A stretch of 64,000 nucleotides of DNA, from assembly GCF_024362365.1 (NCBI RefSeq), contig NZ_CP101464.1:1240001-1304000 (forward strand), given 5' to 3'. The stretch's first letter is position 1. Every line of letters starts with the position of its first letter. Of this stretch, positions 42,198 to 50,206 are shown piece by piece. The notes beneath the pieces were generated by a model. It saw only the letters and a list, made by a program, of their open reading frames with translations. It did no database searches and was not told where the DNA came from. The stretch is from Janibacter sp. CX7 (lineage in GTDB: Bacteria > Actinomycetota > Actinomycetes > Actinomycetales > Dermatophilaceae). Made by a program: the position numbers and the translations under genes.

Positions 42198-43223
42198 TCA
42201 CGCCCCCCAGCCCACGAGCAGGACGAGCGCGAGCGAGGTCCCGGCGGCGATGAGCGTCGAGATCGTCGCGAGGGTGAGCACCTGCACCGGCAGCGGCCAC
42301 AGGTCACGGGCGCGGATGCCCATGCCGAGGCCGTACATGCCGGCCGCGAGCAGCAGCGTCGTCAGCACGTCGGTGACCGACAGGACCCCCTGCGGCAGCA
42401 GGCCGCTCGTGCGGACCGCGACGGCGCCGACGAAGGCGACGATGAACCACGGGACGAGGGGAGCGGTCGCTCCCTTCGCCCCGGGGGTGGTGCGGGCGAG
42501 CACGACCGACAGCGGTGCGAGCAGGGCGACCCGGCCGAGCTTGACCGTCATGGCCAGCGCCACGGCGGAGGTGCCGATGAGCGAGCCCGCCGCGGCCACC
42601 TGCGCGACCTCGTGGATGCTCGCGCCGGCCCAGATCGCCGCCTGCTCATCGCTCAGACCGATGACCCCGGCGAGCCAGGGCACGGCGACGATCATCGCCG
42701 AGCCATAGATCGTCACCATGGCGACGGCCAGGGCGACGTGCTGCTGCCTGGCTCGGACGGTGTCCTCGACGGCGGCGATGGCCGCGGCGCCGCAGATGGA
42801 GAAGCCGGTGCCGATGAGTATGACCAGTCCGTCCTCCAGGCCGAGCCGCCGACCGACGTACTGCGTGCCCGTGAAGGTCGCGAGCACCGTGGCCGCGATG
42901 ACGACGAGCCCGCTCGGCCCGATCGAGACGATGTCGGCGAAGGGGAGGCGCAGCCCGAGCGCGGCCACGCCCAGCCGGAGGAGGAACTTCGTGGTGCCGC
43001 CGTGATCGGCGATGGCCGGGTGGCTGCCCAGACGGCTGTTGACCACGACCACCCCGATGACCAGGGCGATGAGCAGGGGGCCGAGCAGCGGGACCACCGT
43101 GCCCAAGGCCAGCGCCAGGGCGGCGGCCGCCAGTGGCGCGACGAGGGTCGCTGCCGACCCTCGCTCCCTGAGGAGCTTGCGCAGCAAGCGTCTCGAAGGG
43201 GGCCGCGCGGTCATCGTCTGCAT
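42198..43223 (-). CDS. yeiH: YeiH-family putative sulfate/anion exporter
   Basis: A roughly 341-residue membrane protein with about ten helices of the YeiH/UPF0324 family: LGSHPAIADHGGTTKFLLRLGVAALGLRL, GTQYVGRRLGLEDGLVILIGTGFSICGAAAIAA, and GASIHEVAQVAAAG are hallmark blocks. E. coli YeiH is controlled by the LysR protein YeiE; here a LysR gene is divergent. The N-terminal PPSRRLLRKLLRERGS is encoded by a dispersed hairpin element, so the native start is uncertain: ATG 43223, 43214 or 43283 are possible, the last lying inside the palindrome shared with lysR. The transported anion is not established. Confidence 0.85.
   Translation of the reverse strand: MQTMTARPPSRRLLRKLLRERGSAATLVAPLAAAALALALGTVVPLLGPLLIALVIGVVVVNSRLGSHPAIADHGGTTKFLLRLGVAALGLRLPFADIVSIGPSGLVVIAATVLATFTGTQYVGRRLGLEDGLVILIGTGFSICGAAAIAAVEDTVRARQQHVALAVAMVTIYGSAMIVAVPWLAGVIGLSDEQAAIWAGASIHEVAQVAAAGSLIGTSAVALAMTVKLGRVALLAPLSVVLARTTPGAKGATAPLVPWFIVAFVGAVAVRTSGLLPQGVLSVTDVLTTLLLAAGMYGLGMGIRARDLWPLPVQVLTLATISTLIAAGTSLALVLLVGWGA
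43164..43200 (+). repeat. Dispersed hairpin element inside the yeiH 5' end
   Basis: CTCCCTGAGGA, stem GCTTGC-GCA-GCAAGC, then GTCTCGAAGGG. It lies within the N-terminal codons of the YeiH gene, adding a basic RRLLRKLL segment before the first membrane helix. Confidence 0.8.
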
Positions 43224-43280
43224 GACCACCACGGTGCCGTGGGCGCGAGCCCCTCGGTAGACCCCGAACCCGGCACGGGT

Positions 43281-43297
43281 CATAGTCTTGGACTATG
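43281..43297. promoter_or_regulatory. Palindrome containing the lysR start codon
   Basis: CATAGTC-TTG-GACTATG is a perfect 7-bp inverted repeat. Its right end is the ATG of the plus-strand lysR gene (43295) and its left end gives an in-frame ATG (43283) for the divergent yeiH frame. A LysR-type site over both starts would give autoregulation and control of yeiH; leaderless translation is possible. Confidence 0.55.
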
Positions 43298-44179
43298 GCT
43301 GAGCTGCCCGACCTCGATATCGAGACCCTCCGGCTGGTCGTCGCCGTCGACGACTCCGGGAGCCTGAGCGCGGCCGCACGCGATCGAGGGCTCAGCCAGC
43401 CCTCGGCGAGCGCCCGGGTGCGGGCCTTCGAGGCTCGATGGCAGCTGACGCTGCTCGACCGCACCCCGCGGGGCTCGCGGCTGACCACCGACGGGCAGGC
43501 CGTCGTTGCCTGGGCGCGGCAGGTGCTGCGCGAGGCCGACACGATGCGCTCGGGCCTGGCCTCGCTGCGGGGAGCCCGGCGGGGCGAGGTGAGCGTCGCG
43601 GCCAGCCTGACGATCGCCGAGCACATCCTGCCGCGCTGGCTCGGTGAGCTGGGCGACCGCCTCGAGGTCCACCCCCAGCTGCACGTCGTCAACAGCGACC
43701 GGGTCGCCGACATGGTCCGTAGCCGGCTCGTGGACATCGGCTTCGTCGAGACGACGATGACGACCCCTGGCCTCGAGCACCGCGTCGTCGGCGCCGACCG
43801 ACTCGTCGTCGTCGTGCCACCCGACCACCCCTGGGCGCGACGCCGTTCGCCGCTGAGCGCACCAGCACTCGGCGCTGCCGAGTGGGTGCTGCGCGAGGAG
43901 GGTAGCGGGACGCGCAGCACCTTCGAGCGGGCGCTCGGGCAGCGGCCGACCGTGGCCCTGCAGGCAGGCTCGACCGCTGCGCTGCTCGGCGCGGTCCGCG
44001 CCGGTCTCGGGCCGGCGGTGGTCTCGCAGCGGGCGGTCGACGCCGAGGTGGACGCCGGAGGGCTCGTCGTCGTACCGACGACCCTGGACCTCGAGCGCCC
44101 GCTGACGGCGGTGTGGCGCAAGGGCGCTCGGCTCAGCCCGGCGACCTCGGCGCTGCTGGCGGTGGCCTCGGGGGGATGA
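43295..44179 (+). CDS. LysR-family regulator divergent from yeiH
   Basis: A 294-residue LysR protein. The N-terminal winged helix is LRLVVAVDDSGSLSAAARDRGLSQPSASARVRAFEARW; the effector domain follows with RGEVSVAASLTIAEHILPRWL, VDIGFVETTMTTPG and AGSTAALLGAVRAGLGPAVV. Divergent pairing with a YeiH protein is the classical YeiE arrangement, so it probably controls the exporter. ATG 43295 lies inside a perfect palindrome, so the transcript may be leaderless. Confidence 0.9.
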   Translation: MAELPDLDIETLRLVVAVDDSGSLSAAARDRGLSQPSASARVRAFEARWQLTLLDRTPRGSRLTTDGQAVVAWARQVLREADTMRSGLASLRGARRGEVSVAASLTIAEHILPRWLGELGDRLEVHPQLHVVNSDRVADMVRSRLVDIGFVETTMTTPGLEHRVVGADRLVVVVPPDHPWARRRSPLSAPALGAAEWVLREEGSGTRSTFERALGQRPTVALQAGSTAALLGAVRAGLGPAVVSQRAVDAEVDAGGLVVVPTTLDLERPLTAVWRKGARLSPATSALLAVASGG

Positions 44180-44209
44180 CCGCAGCGTCGCCCCCTTCGT
44201 CAGGTGACG

Positions 44210-45409
44210 TCAGCCGCGTCGAGCCCGCTCGCCGAAGGCGTCCAGCGCGCTGGTCACCTCAGGTGCGACCCACGCGACGTAGCGCTGCCTGCCGCTTGCG
44301 CGACTGACGATGTCGTGGTCGCGCAGCCGGGCGATCACGGCATCGGCTGCTGGCTGCGAGAGGCCGATCTCGGTCTGGATCGTCGCGGAGGTGATGACGG
44401 GCTGCCGCAGCAGCAGGGTGAGCACCCGCCAGATCGCGGCCGTGCGCCGCGCGGTGATCCTCGCCGTCCACGTCTCGTGGATCTCGACGAGGTCGTGCGC
44501 GAGCTGCCGGCCATTGCCGATCGCGGCGAAGGCGGCGTCGGCGAACCGGGTGACGATCGGGGATGCGTCACCCTCGCGATAGGCCGTGAGGGCGTCGACG
44601 TAGCTGCGGGTGTCGCCGAGGAGACCGGCGGAGACGGGGACGGTGGCGCGGGTCGTCGCGCCGGAGTGCTGGAGCATGGCGTGCACGAGGGCTCGCCCCA
44701 CGCGTCCGTTGCCGTCGACGAAGGGATGGATCGTCTCGAACTGCGCGTGCGCGATCGCGCACTGCACGACGAGGGGCACGTCGGTGCGCCCGATGAAGGC
44801 GCACAGGTCGTCGATGGCCGCGGGGACCCAGTCGTGGTGCGGGGCGACGAAGCTCGCCCCGTGCGGTGAGACCGACGAGCCGCCGACCCAGACCTGCTGG
44901 TCGCGGAAGGCGCCCGGGTCCGCAGTCGGCGTGCCGTGCATGAGGGCCGCGTGCACGGCGAGGATCGAGGCGGGCGAGATCTCCTCGGCGAGCTCGACGG
45001 CGCGCCGCATCGCCTCGACGTTGGCGGCGACCAGCTGGGCATTGCTGCCGGGGCGGGCCAGGTCGAGCTCCGCCATGGCGAGCGCCCGCGCCCCGGCAGT
45101 GACGTCCTCGATCTGGGAGGAGGAGGCCGACTCGGTGCGCAGCAGGACCGAGGCGAGCGGGGCCAGCTCGGCGCCCGGCAGCAGGGTCGACAGCTCGGCG
45201 TCGAAGCGTGAGATCTCGGCCCGCGCGTCGTCGGCAGCTGCAGCGGCGTCTGCCGTGATCGTGGGAGCGAGCGTCGCGATGCGTCGGGGGATGGCGGCCT
45301 CGTACCTCGACGTGATCCGGGCGCGCTGGCTGCGGGAGAGGACCTGCCGAGGGTCGCGATCCCACGGCAGGGTCTCCCAGGTGATCGAGGTGTCACCTGC
45401 ACGAGCCAT
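44210..45409 (-). CDS. Fic-domain protein (probable AMP-transferase) with C-terminal winged helix
   Basis: A 399-residue Fic protein. The catalytic motif HPFVDGNGRVGR is at 228-239. An inhibitory-helix-like SESASSSQIE segment (residues 93-101) precedes it, as in class II Fic proteins, with ED in place of EG. The last 90 residues are a winged helix (RQPVITSATIQTEIGLSQPAADAVIARLRD). Such proteins AMPylate target proteins and often regulate themselves. An inverted repeat ACATAGG-N14-CCTATGT lies just upstream of ATG 45409 and could be bound by the winged helix. A dead fragment of a paralogue is at 40953. Confidence 0.9.
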   Translation of the reverse strand: MARAGDTSITWETLPWDRDPRQVLSRSQRARITSRYEAAIPRRIATLAPTITADAAAAADDARAEISRFDAELSTLLPGAELAPLASVLLRTESASSSQIEDVTAGARALAMAELDLARPGSNAQLVAANVEAMRRAVELAEEISPASILAVHAALMHGTPTADPGAFRDQQVWVGGSSVSPHGASFVAPHHDWVPAAIDDLCAFIGRTDVPLVVQCAIAHAQFETIHPFVDGNGRVGRALVHAMLQHSGATTRATVPVSAGLLGDTRSYVDALTAYREGDASPIVTRFADAAFAAIGNGRQLAHDLVEIHETWTARITARRTAAIWRVLTLLLRQPVITSATIQTEIGLSQPAADAVIARLRDHDIVSRASGRQRYVAWVAPEVTSALDAFGERARRG

Positions 45410-45420
45410 GGGACGATTTT

Positions 45421-45448
45421 ACATAGGGTAAGTGTTCTTCACCTATGT
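45421..45448. promoter_or_regulatory. Inverted repeat upstream of fic
   Basis: ACATAGG at 45421-45427 and CCTATGT at 45442-45448 are perfect inverted repeats 14 bases apart, 12 bases upstream of the Fic start. The AT-rich spacer is unusual for this genome. Autoregulation by the Fic C-terminal winged helix is possible. Confidence 0.45.
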
Positions 45449-45532
45449 TAGGTGGACGTGGCGGGCCGTTAGGTCCCAATCATCGCGGGCCCGCCGGAGT
45501 ACTGTGCCCCCAGGGGATCGAAGGGGGACGCG

Positions 45533-46003
45533 ATGTCGCGTTGGCAGTGGGCCGTGGTGGCCGTGGTCATGTCCGTCGTGCTGGTGGGGGCAGGGGCGTA
45601 TGTGCTCGTCGGGCCGCGGGAGCAGGTGCCGGTGCCGACGGCGCAGGCGACGCCCGAGGAGGTGGCTCGCGCGTGGATCGACGCCGCCAACGCCCGCGAC
45701 CTGGGCACGATGCGGGCGATCGCCTCTGAGGACCGGGCCGATCACTTCGTGCCGTCCTACGTCGACCTGCTGACCCAGCAGGACCTCGTCGTCACCGACG
45801 ACAGCATCGGCAGGGCGCGGGACTACTGGCTGGCCGGCACGAGGCTGAACGGCTGGCAGCAGGTCCAGTACGTTCCGGTGCAGTTTCGGGTGCTCCAGTC
45901 CGACGGGTCCTTCTCCCCGACGAGTCGCACGACCTGGGGCTACGTCTTCGCGCGCAACGGCGACGACGAGCGGTGGCGCCTCGTCGACCAGGGCGTCGGC
46001 TGA
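45533..46003 (+). CDS. Membrane-anchored NTF2-like extracytoplasmic protein
   Basis: A 156-residue protein: an N-terminal transmembrane anchor (WAVVAVVMSVVLVGAGAYVLV), a short linker, and a soluble NTF2/SnoaL-like domain (ATPEEVARAWIDAANARDLG, HFVPSYVDLL, VQFRVLQSDGS, DDERWRLVDQG). No catalytic motif is visible. AGGGGGA precedes ATG 45533. It is divergent from fic and just upstream of the FadH-type gene, with no evidence for a functional link. Confidence 0.65.
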   Translation: MSRWQWAVVAVVMSVVLVGAGAYVLVGPREQVPVPTAQATPEEVARAWIDAANARDLGTMRAIASEDRADHFVPSYVDLLTQQDLVVTDDSIGRARDYWLAGTRLNGWQQVQYVPVQFRVLQSDGSFSPTSRTTWGYVFARNGDDERWRLVDQGVG

Positions 46004-46082
46004 GCCGCGACACCTTCCGCGACCACCGGTCGACGTGGCAGACTCCACCTAGACAACAAATTGACCATTGGAGTCGTCGACC

Positions 46083-48101
46083 ATGCCTCACTCGTACCCC
46101 CACCTGCTCGAGCCGATCACCGTCGGGCGGACCACCCTGCGCAACCGCGTCCTCATGGGCTCGATGCACGTCGGCCTCGAGGAGCAGCCCGACGGCTTCG
46201 AACGGATGGCCGCCTTCTACGCCGAGCGGGCGAAGGGGGGAGCCGGCCTCATCGTCACCGGCGGCATCGCGCCCAACGACGAGGGCGCCCCACTGCCCGG
46301 AGGCAAGACGCTGACGAGCGTGGACGACGTCGCCGACCACCGCCTCATCACCGACGCGGTCCACGCCGAGGGCGGCAAGATCGCGATGCAGATCCTGCAC
46401 ACCGGCCGCTACGCCTACCACCCGCAGATGGTCGCGCCGTCGCCGATCCAGGCGCCGATCAGCCGCTTCGTCCCGCGGGAGATGACCGAGGCCGACATCC
46501 AGCGCACGATCGAGGACTACGCACGTTGCGCTCGCCTGGCCCAGCAGGCCGGCTACGACGGCGTCGAGATCATGGGCTCCGAGGGCTACCTCATCAACCA
46601 GTTCATCGTCACGCGGACCAACCAGCGCACCGATGGCTGGGGCGGCTCCTACGCCAACCGCATGCGCTTCCCGCTCGAGATCATCCGCCGCGTGCGCGCC
46701 GCCGTCGGCGGCGACTTCGTCCTCGTCTACCGCCTGTCGATGCTCGACCTCGTGCCCGACGGCTCGACCCACGACGAGGTCGTCGAGCTGGCCCGAGAGG
46801 TCGAGGCCGCCGGCGCCGACATCATCAACACCGGCATCGGGTGGCACGAGGCCCGCGTTCCCACGATCGCCACCCAGGTTCCGCGTGCCGCGTGGGCCGG
46901 CGTGACGAAGCGCCTCATGGGCGCCGTCACCATCCCGCTCGTCGCGACCAACCGGATCAACACCCCCGAGGTCGCCGAGCAGCTCCTCGCCGACGGCTTC
47001 GCCGACATGATCTCGATGGCCCGGCCCTTCCTCGCCGACCCCGAGCTGGTCAACAAGGCCGCCGCCGGTGCCCCCGAGACGATCAACACCTGCATCGGCT
47101 GCAACCAGGCCTGCCTCGACCACACCTTCGCCGGCAAGATCACCTCCTGCCTCGTCAACCCCCGCGCCTGCCACGAGACCGAGCTGGTCATCGGCCCGAC
47201 CCGGCTGGCGAAGCGGATTGCCGTCGTCGGTGCTGGGCCGGCCGGCCTGGCCTTCGCGACGACCGCCGCCGAGCGCGGCCATCACGTCACGCTCTTCGAC
47301 GCGGCCGACGATATCGGCGGCCAGCTCGACGTCGCGCGGCGCGTCCCGGGCAAGGAGGAGTTCGACGAGACCCTGCGCTACTTCCGGCACAAGCTCGCCG
47401 ACACCGGGGTCGACGTCAAGCTCGGCGCCCGTGTCGAGGCCGACGACCTCGAGGGCTACGACGAGGTGGCGATCGCCACCGGCGTCACCCCGCGTGTGCC
47501 CGAGCTGCCGGGAGTCGACCACGACAAGGTCGTGGGCTACCTCGACGTGCTGCGCGGCGGCGCCCCGGTGGGGGAGCGCGTCGCGATCCTCGGCGCGGGC
47601 GGCATCGGCTTCGACGTCGCCGCCTTCGTCACCGACCCCGGCGACGACGCGAGCCTCGACATCGCGGCCTTCCAGCAGACCTGGGGCATCGACGAGGCCG
47701 AGACCACGCCGGGTGGGCTGACCTCCCCTTCGCACCGGTCGGCAGCACGCGAGGTGACCCTCCTGCAGCGCAAGACCTCCAAGGTCGGTGCCGGCCTGGG
47801 CATGACGACGGGCTGGATCCACCGCACCGAGCTCAAGGCCCGTGGGGTGACCATGGTCCCGGGCGTCACCTACGAGCGGATCGACGACGACGGTCTGCAC
47901 GTGACCGTGGACGGGGCACCGCAGGTCCTCGACGTCGACACGATCGTCCTGTGCACCGGGCAGGAGCCCAACCGCACCCTCCACGACGAGCTCCAGGCGA
48001 AGGGGGTCACCGTGCACCTCATCGGTGGTGCCGACGTCGCCGCCGAGCTCGACGCCAAGCGAGCGATCGACCAGGGCACCCGCGTCGCCGCTGCGGTCTG
48101 A
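46083..48101 (+). CDS. fadH: 2,4-dienoyl-CoA reductase-type NADPH flavo-iron-sulfur enzyme
   Basis: A 672-residue three-domain enzyme. Residues 1-330 are an FMN TIM barrel (ILHTGRYAYHP, GYDGVEIMGSEGYLINQF). The 4Fe-4S cluster motif C-x2-C-x3-C-x11-C is CIGCNQACLDH followed by SCLVNP. Then a FAD/NADP part begins VVGAGPAGLAFATTAAERG, with LGAGGIGFDVAAFV as the second Rossmann motif. Domain order, Cys spacing and length equal E. coli FadH, which reduces 2,4-dienoyl-CoA in beta-oxidation of unsaturated fatty acids. ATG 46083 has GGAG 9 bases upstream. The dienoyl-CoA role is inferred from similarity. Confidence 0.9.
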   Translation: MPHSYPHLLEPITVGRTTLRNRVLMGSMHVGLEEQPDGFERMAAFYAERAKGGAGLIVTGGIAPNDEGAPLPGGKTLTSVDDVADHRLITDAVHAEGGKIAMQILHTGRYAYHPQMVAPSPIQAPISRFVPREMTEADIQRTIEDYARCARLAQQAGYDGVEIMGSEGYLINQFIVTRTNQRTDGWGGSYANRMRFPLEIIRRVRAAVGGDFVLVYRLSMLDLVPDGSTHDEVVELAREVEAAGADIINTGIGWHEARVPTIATQVPRAAWAGVTKRLMGAVTIPLVATNRINTPEVAEQLLADGFADMISMARPFLADPELVNKAAAGAPETINTCIGCNQACLDHTFAGKITSCLVNPRACHETELVIGPTRLAKRIAVVGAGPAGLAFATTAAERGHHVTLFDAADDIGGQLDVARRVPGKEEFDETLRYFRHKLADTGVDVKLGARVEADDLEGYDEVAIATGVTPRVPELPGVDHDKVVGYLDVLRGGAPVGERVAILGAGGIGFDVAAFVTDPGDDASLDIAAFQQTWGIDEAETTPGGLTSPSHRSAAREVTLLQRKTSKVGAGLGMTTGWIHRTELKARGVTMVPGVTYERIDDDGLHVTVDGAPQVLDVDTIVLCTGQEPNRTLHDELQAKGVTVHLIGGADVAAELDAKRAIDQGTRVAAAV

Positions 48102-48105
48102 TCGC

Positions 48106-48876
48106 ATGACGGGACAGCCGCTGCGCTACGTCGCCATCGGCGACAGCCTCTCGGAGGGCATCGGCGACGAGCTGTGGCCCGACGGCACGCCGCGGGGCTG
48201 GACCGACCGGCTCGCGGCGCTGCTCGCCGCGCACCACGGGGAGGTCGACTACGCCAACCTCGCGGTGCGTGGCCTGCGTGCCCACGAGGTGCTCGCTACG
48301 CAGGTTGGGCCGGCGCTGGCGATGGAGCCGGACGTCGTGACGCTCACCGCGGGCATGAACGACCTGCTGCGTCCGCGCTTCGACGCCGCCACGCTGCGGG
48401 CGACGCTCGCCGAGATCGTCGCCCCCTTCACGGCGAAGGGGGCGCGTCTCGTCGTCGTGCCGATCCCCGACATCCGGTCGGTCTCGCCGGCCGGGCGGCT
48501 GCTCGCGCGGCGGCGGGTGGTGCTCAACGAGATCTATGCGTGGCTGTCGACCGAGCACGGCATGGAGCCGCCGGCGGTGACGACCGGGACGGTCTTCGAG
48601 GACCGGCGGGCCTGGGCCGACGACCGGCTGCACCTGTCGCCGCTCGGGCACGAGCGTCTGGCGATGGCCGCGGCGGACGCTCTCGGGGTGCCGGACGTCG
48701 GCGCGTGGGCGGCTGTGCCGCAGGGGGATCCGCCGCGTCGGTCGGTGCGCACGGAGGCGGTCTGGGTGCGCGAGCACGTCGGCCCGTGGGTCGGGCGGCG
48801 GCTCACCGGACGCTCGTCGGGTGACGGGGTCGTGGCCAAGCGGCCGGACCTCACCGGCTGGCGGCCGCCTGCTTGA
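48106..48876 (+). CDS. SGNH/GDSL-family hydrolase
   Basis: A 256-residue esterase-type hydrolase. Block I is YVAIGDSLSEGIGDE (nucleophile Ser), block II Gly in NLAVRGLR, block III TAGMNDLLRP (Asn), and block V DRLHLSPLGHERL (Asp and His). The C-terminal 50 residues are basic and unstructured. It starts 4 bases after fadH on the same strand and its 3' end overlaps the convergent SnoaL gene by 26 bases. An acyl or acetyl ester is the likely substrate. A GCCCCCTTC/GAAGGGGGC hairpin lies inside the coding sequence (48420-48442). Confidence 0.88.
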   Translation: MTGQPLRYVAIGDSLSEGIGDELWPDGTPRGWTDRLAALLAAHHGEVDYANLAVRGLRAHEVLATQVGPALAMEPDVVTLTAGMNDLLRPRFDAATLRATLAEIVAPFTAKGARLVVVPIPDIRSVSPAGRLLARRRVVLNEIYAWLSTEHGMEPPAVTTGTVFEDRRAWADDRLHLSPLGHERLAMAAADALGVPDVGAWAAVPQGDPPRRSVRTEAVWVREHVGPWVGRRLTGRSSGDGVVAKRPDLTGWRPPA

Positions 48877-49231
48877 TCGCCTCGAAGCGCTCGGCCATCC
48901 GGGCGGCGAGCGCCTGCGATGCCTTGAGCGGGCGGGTCATCACCATGAACTCGATGACCTTGCCCTCGTCGTCGAGCGTGAGGAAGTCGCATCCGGTGAT
49001 GTCGAGCCCATCGACCTTCGCCTCGAAGACGTAGGCCTCCTCCGACCCGTCACGCAGCTGGCGCACGTAGCGGAAGTCCTCGAAGACCTCCACGACCTCG
49101 CGCAGGATCGCGCTCGTGATCGCCTTGCCGGGGTAGGGGGTGTGGGCGACCGGGCTGCGGAAGACGACGTCCTCCGCGAGCAGAGCGTCGACCGCGTCGA
49201 GGTCCTTGGCTTCCACTGCGTCTCGGAACAT
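48851..49231 (-). CDS. SnoaL/NTF2-like protein
   Basis: A 126-residue cone-shaped NTF2-like domain: AVEAKDLDAVDALLAEDVVF, VVEVFEDFRYVRQL, YVFEAKVDGLDITGCDFL and a C-terminal helical tail. Members are isomerases, hydrolases or binding proteins; no catalytic residue can be chosen. Its 3' end overlaps the GDSL gene on the other strand by 26 bases. It is divergent from padR with a hairpin element between. Confidence 0.8.
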   Translation of the reverse strand: MFRDAVEAKDLDAVDALLAEDVVFRSPVAHTPYPGKAITSAILREVVEVFEDFRYVRQLRDGSEEAYVFEAKVDGLDITGCDFLTLDDEGKVIEFMVMTRPLKASQALAARMAERFEAIKQAAASR

Positions 49232-49273
49232 GACGCCAACCTACTCAACAAAGTGAATAAGAGGAACCCCTCT

Positions 49274-49318
49274 GTCCCTGAGGAGGGAGGCCGCCCGCGG
49301 CCGACCGTCTCGAAGGGA
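49274..49318 (+). repeat. Dispersed hairpin element
   Basis: GTCCCTGAGGAG, then a stem GGCCGC-CC-GCGGCC with 4-base insertions on each side, then CCGTCTCGAAGGGA. It lies between the SnoaL gene and padR. Confidence 0.75.
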
Positions 49319-49334
49319 CGCCTACGATCGCCCC

Positions 49335-49892
49335 ATGGCCCTCCAGGACGCGATCCTCACCGCTCTCGCCCACGACGAGTCGTCGGGCTATGACCTGGCC
49401 AAGGCCTTCGACGTGTCGGTCGCCAACTACTGGACCGCGAGCCCGCAGCAGCTCTATCGCGAGCTGGACAAGATGGAGGAGGCCGGCCTCGTCGCCGCCC
49501 GCCACGTCGCCCAGTCCAAGCGTCCCGACAAGCGGGTCTTCCGACTCACCGCCGCCGGCCGCAAGGCGCTGCGGGCGCACACCCTGCGCTCGCCCAAGCC
49601 GCTCGCGGTGCGCGACGAGATGCTCGTCCAGGTCGCCGCACTCGAGTCCGGTGATCCCGAGGCGATCCGTGAGCACGTCGTCGAGCGGATGGAGACCTTC
49701 GAGGCGAAGCTCGCGACCTACCGCCTCGTCCAGGAGCGCACCCTCGCCGGCCGCAGCGAGGAGGACTTCCTCGCCTCGGGCGAGCCGGTGGGCCAGTACC
49801 TCACGTTGCTGCGGGGGATCAGCTTCGAGGAGGAGAACCTGCGCTGGGGCCGCCGGGTCGTCGCCGTCCTCGACGCCCGCTCCGACGCCTGA
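49335..49892 (+). CDS. PadR-family transcriptional regulator
   Basis: A 185-residue regulator. Residues 1-85 are the PadR winged helix (AILTALAHDESSGYDLAKAF, QQLYRELDKMEEAGLV, RVFRLTAAGRKALR); the rest is the helical C-terminal dimerisation domain (REHVVERMETFEAKLATYRL, YLTLLRGISFEEENLRWG). Members respond to phenolic acids or drugs and often control a neighbouring transporter; none is obvious here. The last 45 bases of the gene are the start of a 156-bp unit repeated downstream, so the C-terminal codons exist twice. Confidence 0.9.
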   Translation: MALQDAILTALAHDESSGYDLAKAFDVSVANYWTASPQQLYRELDKMEEAGLVAARHVAQSKRPDKRVFRLTAAGRKALRAHTLRSPKPLAVRDEMLVQVAALESGDPEAIREHVVERMETFEAKLATYRLVQERTLAGRSEEDFLASGEPVGQYLTLLRGISFEEENLRWGRRVVAVLDARSDA

Positions 49893-50159
49893 CCCCGCCC
49901 CCTTCGCATCTCCTGGAGGTCGTGCGCACCCAACTCCGCAAAACCCTAGGGTCTTGCAGAGTTCTAGCTCGTGCTCTGGAGCAACGGCATAGCCGACGAA
50001 GGGGGCCGCCGGGTCATCGCCGTCCTCGACGCCCGCGCCGACGGCTGACCCCGCCCCCTTCGCATCTCCTGGAGGTCGTGCGCACCCAACTCTGCAGAAC
50101 CCTAGGGTCTTGCAGAGTTCTGGCTCGTGCTCTGGAGCAACGGCATAGCCGACGAAGGG
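49848..50159 (+). repeat. Two tandem 156-bp units after padR
   Basis: The sequence from 49848 repeats from 50004 with an exact 156-bp period and a few substitutions; a third start (first ~10 bases) appears at 50160. Each unit contains the padR C-terminal codons, CCCCCTTCGCATCTCC, and a 32-bp imperfect palindrome centred on CCTAGG. It fills the gap between convergent padR and SPFH genes. Confidence 0.85.
49930..49961. repeat. Long palindrome, unit 1
   Basis: AACTCCGCAAAACCCT faces AGGGTCTTGCAGAGTT: a 16-bp-arm inverted repeat with a few mismatches centred on CCTAGG. The second unit has the same structure at about 50086-50117. It could act as a transcription terminator for either strand. Confidence 0.65.
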
Positions 50160-50192
50160 GGCCGCCCCGGTCTCCCGGGACGGCCCCCTTCG
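50153..50192. terminator. Bidirectional hairpin between padR and SPFH genes
   Basis: CGAAGGGGGCCG at 50153-50164 pairs perfectly over 12 bp with CGGCCCCCTTCG at 50181-50192; the 16-base loop can also pair internally. It lies between two convergent transcription units, which is the expected place for a bidirectional terminator. Confidence 0.7.
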
Positions 50193-50206
50193 CACAGCCT
50201 CGGACC

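Noticed and set aside
48420..48442. GCCCCCTTC/GAAGGGGGC hairpin as a terminator
   Set aside because: It lies in the middle of the GDSL hydrolase coding sequence, encoding an ordinary APFTAKGA segment; more likely another case of the over-represented word.
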